Positions 8,628 through 17,390 of a stretch of DNA of 39,739 bases are shown in pieces. The position numbers and the translations under genes are program-made. Origin of the DNA: an uncultured Gammaproteobacteria bacterium (GTDB lineage Bacteria > Pseudomonadota > Gammaproteobacteria > Steroidobacterales > JABDMI01); assembly GCA_905479875.1 (NCBI GenBank), contig CAJQOG010000113.1, forward strand, positions 1-39,739, in the 5' to 3' direction. Under the pieces are notes generated by a model. The model did no database searches, was not told where the DNA came from, and saw only the letters and a list, made by a program, of their open reading frames with translations. The number at the start of each line of letters is the position of its first letter. Position 1 is the first letter of the stretch.

Positions 8628-9425
8628 ATGGCTCATCCTATTCGCAAACGCTTTGGTCAGCACTTTTTAACCGATAGCAACATTATTCAACGCATTGTTT
8701 CTGCAATAAATATTCAGCCAGATGACAATATTATTGAAATTGGTCCTGGCCTTGGCGCTATGACTCTACCACTGCTAAGAGACTATAACTTTCAAAACTA
8801 CCTCGCACTTGAAATTGACCGTGACGCTATTCAGAGCTTAAGCCATAGCACAAAGGGAATTGAAAAATTCTCAATTCAAGAAGCTGATGCACTAAAAACT
8901 AATTTTTTGGAGTTATTAAAATCGGTTAACAAAGTTCGAGTAATTGGCAATCTTCCTTACAATATCTCTACTCCATTAATTTTTCATTTGCTCAACTACC
9001 AGCAACGCATTAGCGATATGGTATTTATGTTGCAAAAAGAAGTTGTTGTTCGAATGTGTGCCGAGCCTAATTCAAAAACTTATGGTCGTTTATCGGTAAT
9101 GGTTCAAGCACATTGTCAGGCTGAGAATCTTTTTGAAGTACCCCCAAGTGCATTTAACCCACCACCTAAAGTTGATTCTGCAATTGTTAAACTGACTCCG
9201 CTAAACGAAAAACTCGAGCTAAAAGATTCGATCCTATTTGCAAATATAGTACGAGAAGCATTTGGACAAAGGCGTAAAACTATACGTAACAGTATGCGTA
9301 ATTTTCTAGAACAAGATGATTTTAATGAATTAGGTTTAGATGCTAAAGCTCGCGCAGAAAACCTAAGCGTTGGAGAATTCATTAAAGCTTCAAACTATGT
9401 TTTCCAGAAACAAAAAACACTTTAA
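8628..9425 (+). CDS. rsmA: 16S rRNA dimethyladenosine transferase
   Basis: This 265-residue KsgA/RsmA methyltransferase dimethylates the two adjacent adenosines in the 3'-terminal helix 45 of 16S rRNA, a late checkpoint in small-subunit assembly. Signatures in order are RKRFGQHFLTD at the N terminus, the SAM motif IIEIGPGLGAMT, acidic LEIDRDA, and the catalytic NLPYNIS motif of N6-adenine methyltransferases. The C-terminal helical domain contains FGQRRKTIRNS. It is followed two bases later by apaG, as in many gammaproteobacteria. Confidence 0.96.
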   Translation: MAHPIRKRFGQHFLTDSNIIQRIVSAINIQPDDNIIEIGPGLGAMTLPLLRDYNFQNYLALEIDRDAIQSLSHSTKGIEKFSIQEADALKTNFLELLKSVNKVRVIGNLPYNISTPLIFHLLNYQQRISDMVFMLQKEVVVRMCAEPNSKTYGRLSVMVQAHCQAENLFEVPPSAFNPPPKVDSAIVKLTPLNEKLELKDSILFANIVREAFGQRRKTIRNSMRNFLEQDDFNELGLDAKARAENLSVGEFIKASNYVFQKQKTL

Positions 9426-9427
9426 TC

Positions 9428-9802
9428 ATGTCTAATTTAAATATACAAATCGAAGTGACATCTAATTTTTTGGGCAATCAATCTAATCCTGAAGAATCAT
9501 TATTCGCATTTGCTTACCATATAAGCGTACACAACAACTCAGATGAGACTGTTCAATTGCTTAACAGAAAATGGATAATCACCGATGCTAATGGCATAGT
9601 GAATGAAGTAAAAGGAAAAGGAGTTATAGGCGAGCAACCCCACATACCTGCTGGTGAGAGTTATCACTACAGTAGCGGTGCAATCTTGAAAACTCCCTTA
9701 GGTTGCATGCAGGGTCATTATGGAATGCGTACTGAGGATGGTGATAAATTTAAAGTTAGCATTCCTGTCTTTACATTATCAGTACCAGGCCTGGTCAATT
9801 AA
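9428..9802 (+). CDS. apaG: ApaG domain protein
   Basis: The 124-residue protein is a single ApaG/DUF525 beta-sandwich. It shows the family features FAYHISVHNNSDETVQLLNRKWIITDA, the glycine-rich GKGVIGEQPHIPAGESYHYSSGA, and the terminal PLGCMQGHYGM. Its biochemical role in bacteria is not established; the fold is shared with eukaryotic F-box and polymerase-associated proteins. Start and rsmA stop are two bases apart, and apaH follows 20 bases downstream, so the three are co-transcribed. Confidence 0.93.
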   Translation: MSNLNIQIEVTSNFLGNQSNPEESLFAFAYHISVHNNSDETVQLLNRKWIITDANGIVNEVKGKGVIGEQPHIPAGESYHYSSGAILKTPLGCMQGHYGMRTEDGDKFKVSIPVFTLSVPGLVN

Positions 9803-9822
9803 ATAGGTTTTAAAAAGATAAT

Positions 9823-10614
9823 ATGGCTATTTACGCAATTGGTGATATTCAAGGTTGTTTTGATGCTTTGCGAACAAAGCTTAATGAAGTTGAATTTGAC
9901 ACAAATAAAGACACTCTTTGGCTAACTGGTGACCTGGTGGCACGCGGTCCAAAGTCCTTAAAAACCTTACGTTATCTTTTTTCAATTCGCGATTCTGTGG
10001 TTAGTGTTCTTGGTAACCATGATTTACATTTACTAGCCCTTGCTCATAGCAAAGAACATAGAAAAAATTTTGGTGTATCTGAAGATTTTCAAAAGATATT
10101 AGACGCAGAAGATAAAATTGATTTACTTGATTGGTTACTACATCTGCCATTAATGCATTACGATTTAGTCCAAGACACTATTTTAAGTCATGCAGGTGTT
10201 TACCCACTTTGGTCTCTAAAAAAAGCTTTCAAATGTGCCCAAGAAGTAGAAGCCGCATTATTAAAAGAAAAAAATCGTAATAGTTTTTTTGCCAATATGT
10301 ATGGCAATCAGCCCAATCTATGGGACAACACCTTAGAAGGTGCTGAACGCTTACGTTTTATCACTAATGCATTCACACGTATGCGTTATGTAAGTAAAAA
10401 AGCAAGATTAGATTTGAAATTCAAAGGGCAGCCGCGCCGCAAGCCACGCACTTTACTAGCATGGTTTGATTACCCAAATAGACAATTGGCAGATACTAAA
10501 ATTGTCTTTGGACACTGGGCATCTCTAGGGCACTATAAAAAAGATAATATACATTGCATTGACAGCGGTTGCGTTTGGGGCAATGAATTAACTCTAATTA
10601 AAATCAGTGATTAG
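9823..10614 (+). CDS. apaH: Symmetrical diadenosine tetraphosphatase
   Basis: This 263-residue metallophosphatase hydrolyses Ap4A to two ADP and in E. coli also removes Np4 caps from RNA. The PPP-family signatures are present in order: GDIQGCFDAL, GDLVARGPKSL, GNHDLHLL, then LSHAGVYPLW and FGHWASLG. It closes the lptD operon. Its last 11 bases overlap the 3' end of the convergent flavin oxidoreductase gene, and no terminator is visible at the junction. Confidence 0.95.
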   Translation: MAIYAIGDIQGCFDALRTKLNEVEFDTNKDTLWLTGDLVARGPKSLKTLRYLFSIRDSVVSVLGNHDLHLLALAHSKEHRKNFGVSEDFQKILDAEDKIDLLDWLLHLPLMHYDLVQDTILSHAGVYPLWSLKKAFKCAQEVEAALLKEKNRNSFFANMYGNQPNLWDNTLEGAERLRFITNAFTRMRYVSKKARLDLKFKGQPRRKPRTLLAWFDYPNRQLADTKIVFGHWASLGHYKKDNIHCIDSGCVWGNELTLIKISD

Positions 10615-11917
10615 AGCGCTTTCTTTGTACCCATTTTCGAGTAATACCAATTTTATATTCACGATAAAAATGAGAGAAGAAACTTCTTAATAAACCTATT
10701 TTAGGGTTAAGTGCTTTATTTTCAGAGAGCTTTAATATTTGATGATAATACCAAGCAACATCTCCGAATATATTAACCATGCGAAATATTTTATTTTTGC
10801 TTGCAGGACCGAAAGCACCTGACCAAAGTTTTGGAGCATATTGTTGTGCATTATCCATTTCACCACTAATTAGTTTTTTTGGAACATCTGGATCAAAACA
10901 CAAGGGGCGAGCAATACCAATCATATCTAGTTCATTATTTGCCAGAGCTTCTTGCATTCCATCTCTCGCTCTAAAGCCACCGGTTACCATTAGTGGAATA
11001 TCAATGACGTCTTGAATCGTTTTAGCATACTCTAGGAAATAGGCTTCTCTTTGTTTAGTACTCTCACGAACATCTTTATCTACTTCAGGATTTTCAATAT
11101 CTGATTGTTCGCCAGTATGCCCTAAGAGCTTAATTTGCTCATACGTACCACCAGAAATTTCAAGTACATCAATTTTTTCATCACTTAACCATTTAGCAAC
11201 TTGAGCGCTCTCAGTTAAGGTAAAGCCACCTTTTTGAAAATCTGCCGAATTGAGCTTTACCCCTATAGGAAAACTTGCTCCTAATGCTTGGCGTACTTTC
11301 TTAACAATAGTTAACAAGAAGCGGGCTCTATTTTCTAATGTCCCACCCCACTGATCTTTACGCTGGTTAGTAACAGGAGAAAGAAACTGGCTAATTAAAT
11401 AGCCATGTGCCCCATGAATTTGCACACCAGTAAAACCCGCTTCTTTGACAATAACTGCAGTATTTATATACCGCTGAATGACATCTTGTATATCTTCTTC
11501 AGTCATTGCTCTGGGTTGAGCGAAGGTTGCTAACATCTTTAACTGAACATCTGAAGGAGATAAAGGCTGTCCAGAAGATATACGTGCACATTGTCTACCA
11601 GGATGTGAAATTTGTGCCCAAAAATGATTACCAAATTCTGTTGCGGCGGCTGCCCAATCTTGCAATTGTTCAAAGCCCGTTTTATCTTGCACAACCACGT
11701 TGCCGGGACGTTCAAGATAACGATAATCAACCATGATATTTCCTGATATTTGTAATCCAGCTCCTCCATTAGACCAAGTTCGATACAGATTGATATGTTT
11801 ATCAGTTGCATGGTCATATGAATCTGCAATACCTTCAGTCATAGCTGATTTGCAAATTCTATTTGGTAGTATGGCACCGCAAGGGAGTGTTAATGGGGTA
11901 GCTAATGTTGTAGTCAT
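10604..11917 (-). CDS. Old-yellow-enzyme-like NADH:flavin oxidoreductase
   Basis: The 437-residue protein is a single FMN-binding TIM barrel of the OYE/NADH:flavin oxidoreductase family. Visible signatures are WAQISHPGRQ near residue 100, VQIHGAHGYLISQFLSP with the substrate-binding histidines, and DQWGGTLENRARFLL. MVTGGFRARDGM and MIGIARPLCFDPDVP provide the phosphate-binding end. There is no C-terminal Fe-S/FAD half as in 2,4-dienoyl-CoA reductase, although about 70 residues follow the barrel. Such enzymes reduce activated C=C bonds of enones or related electrophiles; the substrate here cannot be read from sequence. A palindrome lies upstream of the start. The 3' end overlaps apaH. Confidence 0.85.
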   Translation of the reverse strand: MTTTLATPLTLPCGAILPNRICKSAMTEGIADSYDHATDKHINLYRTWSNGGAGLQISGNIMVDYRYLERPGNVVVQDKTGFEQLQDWAAAATEFGNHFWAQISHPGRQCARISSGQPLSPSDVQLKMLATFAQPRAMTEEDIQDVIQRYINTAVIVKEAGFTGVQIHGAHGYLISQFLSPVTNQRKDQWGGTLENRARFLLTIVKKVRQALGASFPIGVKLNSADFQKGGFTLTESAQVAKWLSDEKIDVLEISGGTYEQIKLLGHTGEQSDIENPEVDKDVRESTKQREAYFLEYAKTIQDVIDIPLMVTGGFRARDGMQEALANNELDMIGIARPLCFDPDVPKKLISGEMDNAQQYAPKLWSGAFGPASKNKIFRMVNIFGDVAWYYHQILKLSENKALNPKIGLLRSFFSHFYREYKIGITRKWVQRKRSNH

Positions 11918-11960
11918 TATTGTTTTACTTTATTTATTAAATGAGAAAACTATTCTCTCT

Positions 11961-11976
11961 ATTGCATAAATGCAAT
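11961..11976. promoter_or_regulatory. Palindrome upstream of the oxidoreductase gene, possible operator
   Basis: ATTGCA-TAAA-TGCAAT is a perfect 6+6 inverted repeat located 44 bases upstream of the oxidoreductase ATG, in the short gap after the VOC gene. A second weaker repeat, GAGAA...TTCTC, lies beside it at 11943-11957. Redox-responsive regulators often bind such sites before OYE genes, but no regulator gene is adjacent, so this is only a candidate. Confidence 0.3.
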
Positions 11977-11985
11977 CATAAAAAT

Positions 11986-12423
11986 TCAACTGGCAAATAG
12001 TTCAGTTTCTATATTTTTAAAGCCTTTAATTTCTAAGGCATTACCTGAAGGATCATAGAAAAACATCGTAGCCTGTTCTCCTACTTCACCTTTAAAACGA
12101 ATGTAAGGTTCTATAGCAAATTCAACTTTGTCCGTTAAGTGTTTTGCAAGTTCTTGCCATTGCTCCATAGTCAAAACAACGCCAAAATGCGGAATTGGAA
12201 CTGGATGTTCATCTACAGGATTAATCAAATGTTTAATGCGTCCATCTTTACCTAATGATTCATCTAAATGGCAAACTATTTGATGCCCAAAAAAGTTCAA
12301 ATCTAACCACTCATCAGTAAAACGCCCTTCTTCACATTTAAGTATTTGAGTATAGAACTCTCGCGATTCTTGAATATCTCTCACCGCAAAAGCCAAATGA
12401 AATAGTGTACTAGTATTTATCAC
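11986..12423 (-). CDS. VOC (glyoxalase/dioxygenase superfamily) protein
   Basis: About 145 residues form one vicinal-oxygen-chelate module. LFHLAFAVRDIQESREFYTQIL is the classic first beta-alpha unit with a metal-site His, and MFFYDPSGNALEIKGF is the C-terminal strand with the metal-site Glu. PHFGVVL gives the middle strand with another His. The substrate is unknown. The ORF track starts at 12438, but the GTG at 12423 overlaps the metX stop by one base (TAGTG) and places the beta strand at the usual distance from the N terminus, so it is preferred. Translational coupling to metX is likely. Confidence 0.82.
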   Translation of the reverse strand: MINTSTLFHLAFAVRDIQESREFYTQILKCEEGRFTDEWLDLNFFGHQIVCHLDESLGKDGRIKHLINPVDEHPVPIPHFGVVLTMEQWQELAKHLTDKVEFAIEPYIRFKGEVGEQATMFFYDPSGNALEIKGFKNIETELFAS

Positions 12424-13535
12424 TACTTCTCTCCACAATCGGGTGATTTACAAGATGATAAAAAATCGCACATGATAGGTCTGAATCTATCCATATCGAC
12501 TAAAAATGAATCGTGTCCTTGAATAGAGTCTAAAGCTTTAAAAATTACCTTATCACACACATGTCCAAGAGCATCAGCTACTTCTTTTTGTTGATGTACT
12601 GGGAATAAAGAATCACTCATCACCCCAATAACTAGCGCACGTTCTATTTCAACCTTCTTAAGAGCAGCAGCAACAGAACCTCCATGCTCAGCAACATCAA
12701 ATAAATCTAAAGCACGGGATAAATATAAATAACAATTAGCATCAAATTGCCCTGTGAATTTTTTTGCATGAGCTTCAAGATATGACTCCACATCAAACTC
12801 AATTCCAAACGCACCGCCTTGACGCTCACTGGCACGTTCACGACCAAAACGTTGTCGCCATTCTGTAGCTGAACGATAGGTAATCATGCCCAGTTTCCTA
12901 GCTAACTGCATTCCTGATACAGGCTGTTCATCATCGGCATATTCACCATCTGCCCAAATCTTATCAGCACGTATTAGTTCACGTTGCAACGAACGTAATG
13001 CTATCGCATATGGTTCGGCTCTTAGGGCTGAGGAAATGCTTATAAAATTTCTAGCTTTCTTAGGAAATTGCACCAAATATGCCAGTGCGGACATGCCTCC
13101 CATGGATGAGCCCATAACAGTATGCAAACTCTCTATACCAAAAAACTTCACAACTTCATTTGTGGAAATAGCAATATCTTCTAAGGTTAATACAGGAAAA
13201 TCTAAGCCATAGCGCTTCTTAGTACCTGGATTAATGGATGCGGGGCCTGTTGTTCCATAACAACTACCTAAAGAATTCACACAAATAATAAAATATTTAT
13301 CTGAATCTAATGGGTACTCGGAACCCAACATACCTTCCCACCAACCCGGGCTTTGGTTTTTGGGAGAAGAGGAAACATGCGCTGATGGGGATAAGCCTGT
13401 AAATAATAAAATAGCATTATCTTTATCAGTATTTAACTCGCCCCATGTTTCATACGCAAGTTGTAATTCTTTGAGCTCACCACCTTTTCTTAAACGGAAA
13501 GGTGAATCAAGTTTGAGATATTGGGTCGCTGGCAT
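12423..13535 (-). CDS. metX: MetX-family homoserine (or serine) O-acyltransferase
   Basis: The 370-residue alpha/beta hydrolase transfers an acyl group to a hydroxy amino acid in methionine or cysteine synthesis. The nucleophile elbow is VMGSSMGGMSALAYL. The catalytic Asp and His are in VMSDSLFPV and IQGHDSFLVDMDRF, and the family motif GWWEGMLG...NSLGSCYGTTGPASINP is present. The wording NSLGSCYG and the segment ITYRSATEWRQRFGRER remind me of the serine/homoserine O-succinyltransferase branch more than classical acetyltransferases, so the acyl donor and acceptor stay open. It is followed by the coupled VOC gene. No SAM riboswitch or Met-box was recognised upstream. Confidence 0.88.
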   Translation of the reverse strand: MPATQYLKLDSPFRLRKGGELKELQLAYETWGELNTDKDNAILLFTGLSPSAHVSSSPKNQSPGWWEGMLGSEYPLDSDKYFIICVNSLGSCYGTTGPASINPGTKKRYGLDFPVLTLEDIAISTNEVVKFFGIESLHTVMGSSMGGMSALAYLVQFPKKARNFISISSALRAEPYAIALRSLQRELIRADKIWADGEYADDEQPVSGMQLARKLGMITYRSATEWRQRFGRERASERQGGAFGIEFDVESYLEAHAKKFTGQFDANCYLYLSRALDLFDVAEHGGSVAAALKKVEIERALVIGVMSDSLFPVHQQKEVADALGHVCDKVIFKALDSIQGHDSFLVDMDRFRPIMCDFLSSCKSPDCGEK

Positions 13536-13593
13536 GTTAATCCTTTCAATATTGATGCTGTATTATAACTAACAAAATCACATTACCGTATAC

Positions 13594-13622
13594 AAAAAAC
13601 CCTAAGACTAGCTTAGGGTTTT
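13594..13622 (-). terminator. Terminator after the DUF937 gene
   Basis: CCCTAAG-ACTAG-CTTAGGG is a perfect 7-bp stem, flanked by A6 on the left and T4 on the right. Read on the minus strand, the stem is followed by T6, and it sits about 20 bases after the DUF937 stop and just before the metX start. It should insulate metX from upstream transcription. Confidence 0.88.
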
Positions 13623-13642
13623 AAAACTAAATTCTAAAGAAA

Positions 13643-14434
13643 TTATAAAAACTTTTTAGCCATATTCATAATATCATCTAAAGAATTACCGTCACCATCT
13701 TGATCCAACATTTTACTTAAAATAGAACGAGTATGATCTTGAACTTGTGGAGGTAATTGCTGAGCCGATTTACCACCTAAGAGCCCACCAAGTAGGCCGC
13801 CTAAATCTGGCATTTGCTGAGTCTGCTGTGTTTGGCGCTTGCGCCCACCACCCAGTAAGCCACCTAATAAACTGCCAAGTAAGCCGCCGCGTTTTTGAGG
13901 AGTTGCTTGACCACCGCCCATCACCTGTCCAAGAATATTACCAAGTACATCACTACCCTGACCACTTTGGCCAGCGACCTTAGTAAGTGCATCCAGTAGG
14001 CCGCCAGAATCGCGAGTATTCACTCGTTTACTCATCCCTCCCATACTTGCACCAGCCACTTGTGGAAGAATTTTTTTAAGAATATCAAAGTCAATACCGG
14101 TTTTTTCTGCTGCTTGTCTGGCCACTTCTCGACTACGGTCTTTGCTTCCTAAGATATGACCTAAAATACTATTGCCATCTTCGGTTGCTTGCTGCGTTGT
14201 AATTTGCGATGGATCATCTATATACTTTTGGTGACTACCCTTATTTAGTGCATCCAATAAACCACCTAAACCGCCTTCTTTTTGAATATTTTGATTCATA
14301 CCTTGAGTAATACTCGGTAATAAATTACGAATCGCATCAAAAGCCTGACTTGGCTCTAAACCATGTTGTTTGCCAATTTGTTTAACTAAGCCACCATTTT
14401 GTGACTTTAGAATCATTTCTAATAAACCGCCCAT
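13643..14434 (-). CDS. DUF937 (YidB-like) protein with glycine/leucine-rich C-terminal half
   Basis: The N-terminal part (GGLVKQIGKQHGLEPSQAFDAIRNLLPSITQGM) and a second copy around GSKDRSREVARQAAEKTGIDFDILKKILP are DUF937 helical repeats. From about residue 145 the protein turns into GGLLGSLLGGLLGGG-type low complexity. It closes with LDQDGDGNSLDDIMNMA, an EF-hand- or dockerin-like Asp-rich loop often seen at the end of this family. There is no signal peptide. The function of the family is not established. The start is well supported by a perfect AAGGAG six bases upstream. The gene appears monocistronic, with its own terminator downstream. Confidence 0.85.
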   Translation of the reverse strand: MGGLLEMILKSQNGGLVKQIGKQHGLEPSQAFDAIRNLLPSITQGMNQNIQKEGGLGGLLDALNKGSHQKYIDDPSQITTQQATEDGNSILGHILGSKDRSREVARQAAEKTGIDFDILKKILPQVAGASMGGMSKRVNTRDSGGLLDALTKVAGQSGQGSDVLGNILGQVMGGGQATPQKRGGLLGSLLGGLLGGGRKRQTQQTQQMPDLGGLLGGLLGGKSAQQLPPQVQDHTRSILSKMLDQDGDGNSLDDIMNMAKKFL

Positions 14435-14639
14435 ATCATTCTCCTTAATACACTATTTCAGTAAAATCATAATAAAATCAATATTTTAAAACAGTGATTC
14501 GGACAAGCGCTACCGATTAGAAAGTCGTTCAAATCGAATAATGTTTAAATATTGGACATGCAGTATAACGCGAACACTAGCGCTATAAAAGGCATAGTAT
14601 GTGAAGTTTTATGTTCGGGAATTAACGTTTAAACAGCGC

Positions 14640-16118
14640 TTATTTTTTCTTTTTTACATGCTGGCGTAAGCGTTGGCGTTTTTTAACTTGGCGGTCTGTG
14701 AGTTTATTTTTTCGACCTGCAAATGGGTTAGCTGAAGACTTAAGCTCCAGGCGTAAAGGTGTGCCCTTTAGCTTGAATGCTTTTCTAAAAGTATTTATTA
14801 GATAACGCTTGTAATCCATAGGCAAACGTTCAACTTGAGTACCGTGAATAACTAAAACTTGTGGATTACGCCCACCTTGATGCACGTAGCGCAAACGTAC
14901 ACGACGGCCACGCACCAGTGGAGGCTGATGCTGTTGTACAGCTTGTTCTAAAACATTGGTTAACTCTGACGTTTGCAAGTTTTTCATTGCTGCAGTGTAA
15001 GCGTTTTGAACAGACTCAAATAAGTCACCAACACCGGTTCCATGTAGTGCAGAGATGAAGTGTAAATCAGCAAAATTCATAAATTCAAGTTTGAGATCAA
15101 GTTGACGTTGAATAGTTTGGCGTTGATCTGCACTAAGGTGATCCCACTTATTAATCGCAATTACCATTGAGCGACCACGATGAACGGCAAGTCCCATTAA
15201 GGTAGCATCTTGATCGGTAATGGCTTCTCTTGCATCCAAGACACCAATCACTACATGAGCTTTATCAATAGCTTGCAGAGTTTTAATAATTGAAAATTTT
15301 TCAATACCCTCATCAACTCTAGAACGCCTTCTCACACCAGCAGTATCGATGAGAGTGTAATCTTGTTCTTCACGTGTAAAAGGTACTGAAATGCTGTCCC
15401 TAGTTGTACCAGGCATGTCAAAAGCGACTAAGCGTTCTTCGCCAATCATTCTATTAATTAGTGTTGATTTACCAACATTAGGCCTTCCAATAACAGCAAC
15501 TTTAATTCGCTCAGGCTTACGTTCGCCAGTGAATGAGTATTTCCCCTCTTCCTCATCTGATACATCTTCAGCAGCTTCATCAATCTCTATAGCTGGCTGT
15601 GGTTCAATTAAGTCTTCAAGTAAAAAATCCATCAGGGCATTAATACGATGACCATGAGCGGCAGAAATTGGAACTAAATTTTCAAAACCTAATACATGAA
15701 AATCTATCGACGCTTGATCGGCATTAATACCTTCTGTTTTATTAATTACAGCCGTTATTGGTTTGCCCATTCGACGTAACTGAATTGCAATGGTTTCATC
15801 TGCAGCAGTTAAACCATCTCTGGCATCTAAAAGAAAAATTACATGGTCAGCTTCGTCAATAGCAAACTGTACTTGTTTCTCCATGAGCATATCAAGGCGC
15901 TCAGGATCCCCACTTAAACCGCCAGTATCAACAACAATATAAGATTCAGGACCAACTTTGCCATAACCATACTGTCGATCACGAGTTAAGCCAGGAAAGT
16001 CAGCAACTAATGCATCGCGAGTACGTGTAAGATAATTAAAGAGAGTGGATTTTCCAACGTTTGGTCTGCCGACTAAAGCAATAACGGGAAGTAAGGAGTC
16101 ACCTGATTGGCCTTGCAT
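14640..16118 (-). CDS. der: Ribosome-assembly GTPase Der (EngA)
   Basis: The 492-residue protein has two tandem G domains, each with an intact P loop GRPNVGKST (near residues 17 and 210), G3 motifs DTGG and DTAG, and G4 motifs NKTE and NKWD. A C-terminal KH-like domain and a very basic tail (KNKLTDRQVKKRQRLRQHVKKKK) follow. An acidic linker (EIDEAAEDVSDEEEG) joins the G domains, as is usual. Der is essential for 50S subunit maturation. It ends the hisS-yfgM-bamB-der series, 44 bases after the bamB stop. Confidence 0.97.
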   Translation of the reverse strand: MQGQSGDSLLPVIALVGRPNVGKSTLFNYLTRTRDALVADFPGLTRDRQYGYGKVGPESYIVVDTGGLSGDPERLDMLMEKQVQFAIDEADHVIFLLDARDGLTAADETIAIQLRRMGKPITAVINKTEGINADQASIDFHVLGFENLVPISAAHGHRINALMDFLLEDLIEPQPAIEIDEAAEDVSDEEEGKYSFTGERKPERIKVAVIGRPNVGKSTLINRMIGEERLVAFDMPGTTRDSISVPFTREEQDYTLIDTAGVRRRSRVDEGIEKFSIIKTLQAIDKAHVVIGVLDAREAITDQDATLMGLAVHRGRSMVIAINKWDHLSADQRQTIQRQLDLKLEFMNFADLHFISALHGTGVGDLFESVQNAYTAAMKNLQTSELTNVLEQAVQQHQPPLVRGRRVRLRYVHQGGRNPQVLVIHGTQVERLPMDYKRYLINTFRKAFKLKGTPLRLELKSSANPFAGRKNKLTDRQVKKRQRLRQHVKKKK

Positions 16119-16162
16119 TTTGATTCATCCTACTTTGTGCATTTACGGCGATATACAGGTGA

Positions 16163-17353
16163 TTAACCTGTAATTTTATAGGCAAACAATTGACCATTAT
16201 CAGCAATAACATAAACCATGTCATTTGCATAAATCGGTGCTTGTTTAATTGCAGCCTTACTAATTTTAGTACGCGCTATAGTTTTACCATCAGAGGGTGA
16301 AATAAAATGTACAAAGCCTTCTGAATCCCCAACCACAAGCGCTTGTCCAGTTGGAGTTGGAGCAGTTAATTGTCGGTATTGATACTCTTCACTTTTCCAA
16401 ACTTGTGAGCCTGATTCTTGGCTAAAGGCAACTAAATGATCATCACTATTAGTAACAAAAACATTGCTAAGCCCTAAGCCTACACCAGTATTACTTGAAA
16501 CTGTCTTGCCCCAAATTACACTGCCATTTCGAGCATCAATTTTTGCTAGTCGAGAATTGTAACCAACAGCAAATAAATTAGTTTCACTAACACCAATTTT
16601 GCCGTCAATATCAATTAAACGCTCAAGTTCAGTTGAACCACGTGGTAAACCTAATAAACGTTCCCAAAGCACTCCACCATCAACGGCATTAAACGAAATT
16701 AACTTACCAGCATCTGTGCCAGTAATTACTACACCACTTGTAACTAATGGTGTTGAAGAACCTCTTAAACTTAAAGTTGGAACTACTTGTTCGTCATACC
16801 ATAACTGTGTGCCACTACTCGCGCTTAAGACATGTAAGGTACCATTAGCAGCACGAACAGCTATCTGTTCAATGCCTACTCCAGGCGCAGCAATTACTTC
16901 GCCACTAACTTTAGAGCGCCAAAGTTCATCACCAGATTTTGCTTCTAATGCAATCACATCACCATTATTACTGGCAACAATAACTTGGTCTGAGCTTACA
17001 CCAGGGCCAGCACTTAATATCACGCCAGTATTCACAGTCCAAATATTTGTACCTGTAGAAGCATTCAAAGCGCTCACTGTCCCATTGGAACTAGCGAGAT
17101 ACAGTGTTTCATCTTGCACACTAGGTCTAAGATTAAAACTTAAACCTTCCGCGCCATCGCCAATTGAAGTTTTCCATACTGTTTTAAGAGTCAAGCCACT
17201 TTCAAAAGCCTGCAATTCAGCAGGTTGACGACTATCTTCCGCACCCTGATTGAAAATACTACATCCCGATAAAGTTAACAAAGCAAGAATAAAGAATGCT
17301 TGCGAAATTTTATTTATAAAAGTTTTAACTGGGGCTATTGAAGATGTAATCAT
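16163..17353 (-). CDS. bamB: BAM-complex lipoprotein BamB
   Basis: BamB is an eight-bladed beta-propeller lipoprotein that helps BamA fold outer-membrane barrels. Repeated PQQ-like blades are visible (LYLASSNGTVSALNASTGTN, VIVASNNGDVIALEAKSGDE and later copies). The signal peptide ends LALLTLSGCSIF, a good lipobox. The ORF track starts at 17419 inside yfgM, but the ATG at 17353 has AGGAAA six bases upstream and gives a normal signal peptide and a 396-residue protein close to E. coli (392), so I use it. It lies between yfgM and der, as in most gammaproteobacteria, and works with SurA encoded elsewhere in this window. Confidence 0.95.
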   Translation of the reverse strand: MITSSIAPVKTFINKISQAFFILALLTLSGCSIFNQGAEDSRQPAELQAFESGLTLKTVWKTSIGDGAEGLSFNLRPSVQDETLYLASSNGTVSALNASTGTNIWTVNTGVILSAGPGVSSDQVIVASNNGDVIALEAKSGDELWRSKVSGEVIAAPGVGIEQIAVRAANGTLHVLSASSGTQLWYDEQVVPTLSLRGSSTPLVTSGVVITGTDAGKLISFNAVDGGVLWERLLGLPRGSTELERLIDIDGKIGVSETNLFAVGYNSRLAKIDARNGSVIWGKTVSSNTGVGLGLSNVFVTNSDDHLVAFSQESGSQVWKSEEYQYRQLTAPTPTGQALVVGDSEGFVHFISPSDGKTIARTKISKAAIKQAPIYANDMVYVIADNGQLFAYKITG

Positions 17354-17390
17354 TTGCTTTCCTAGAATCATTGACTGGCTTAATTTATAT

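Noticed and set aside
16155-16171. ACAGGT-GATTA-ACCTGT hairpin across the bamB stop codon as a terminator
   Set aside because: No T-run follows on the minus strand and der lies immediately downstream in the same direction, so it is probably not a terminator.
16599-17228. 209-codon plus-strand ORF
   Set aside because: It lies wholly inside bamB on the other strand and encodes a Pro/Ser/Thr-rich nonsense-like sequence; bamB is clearly the real gene.
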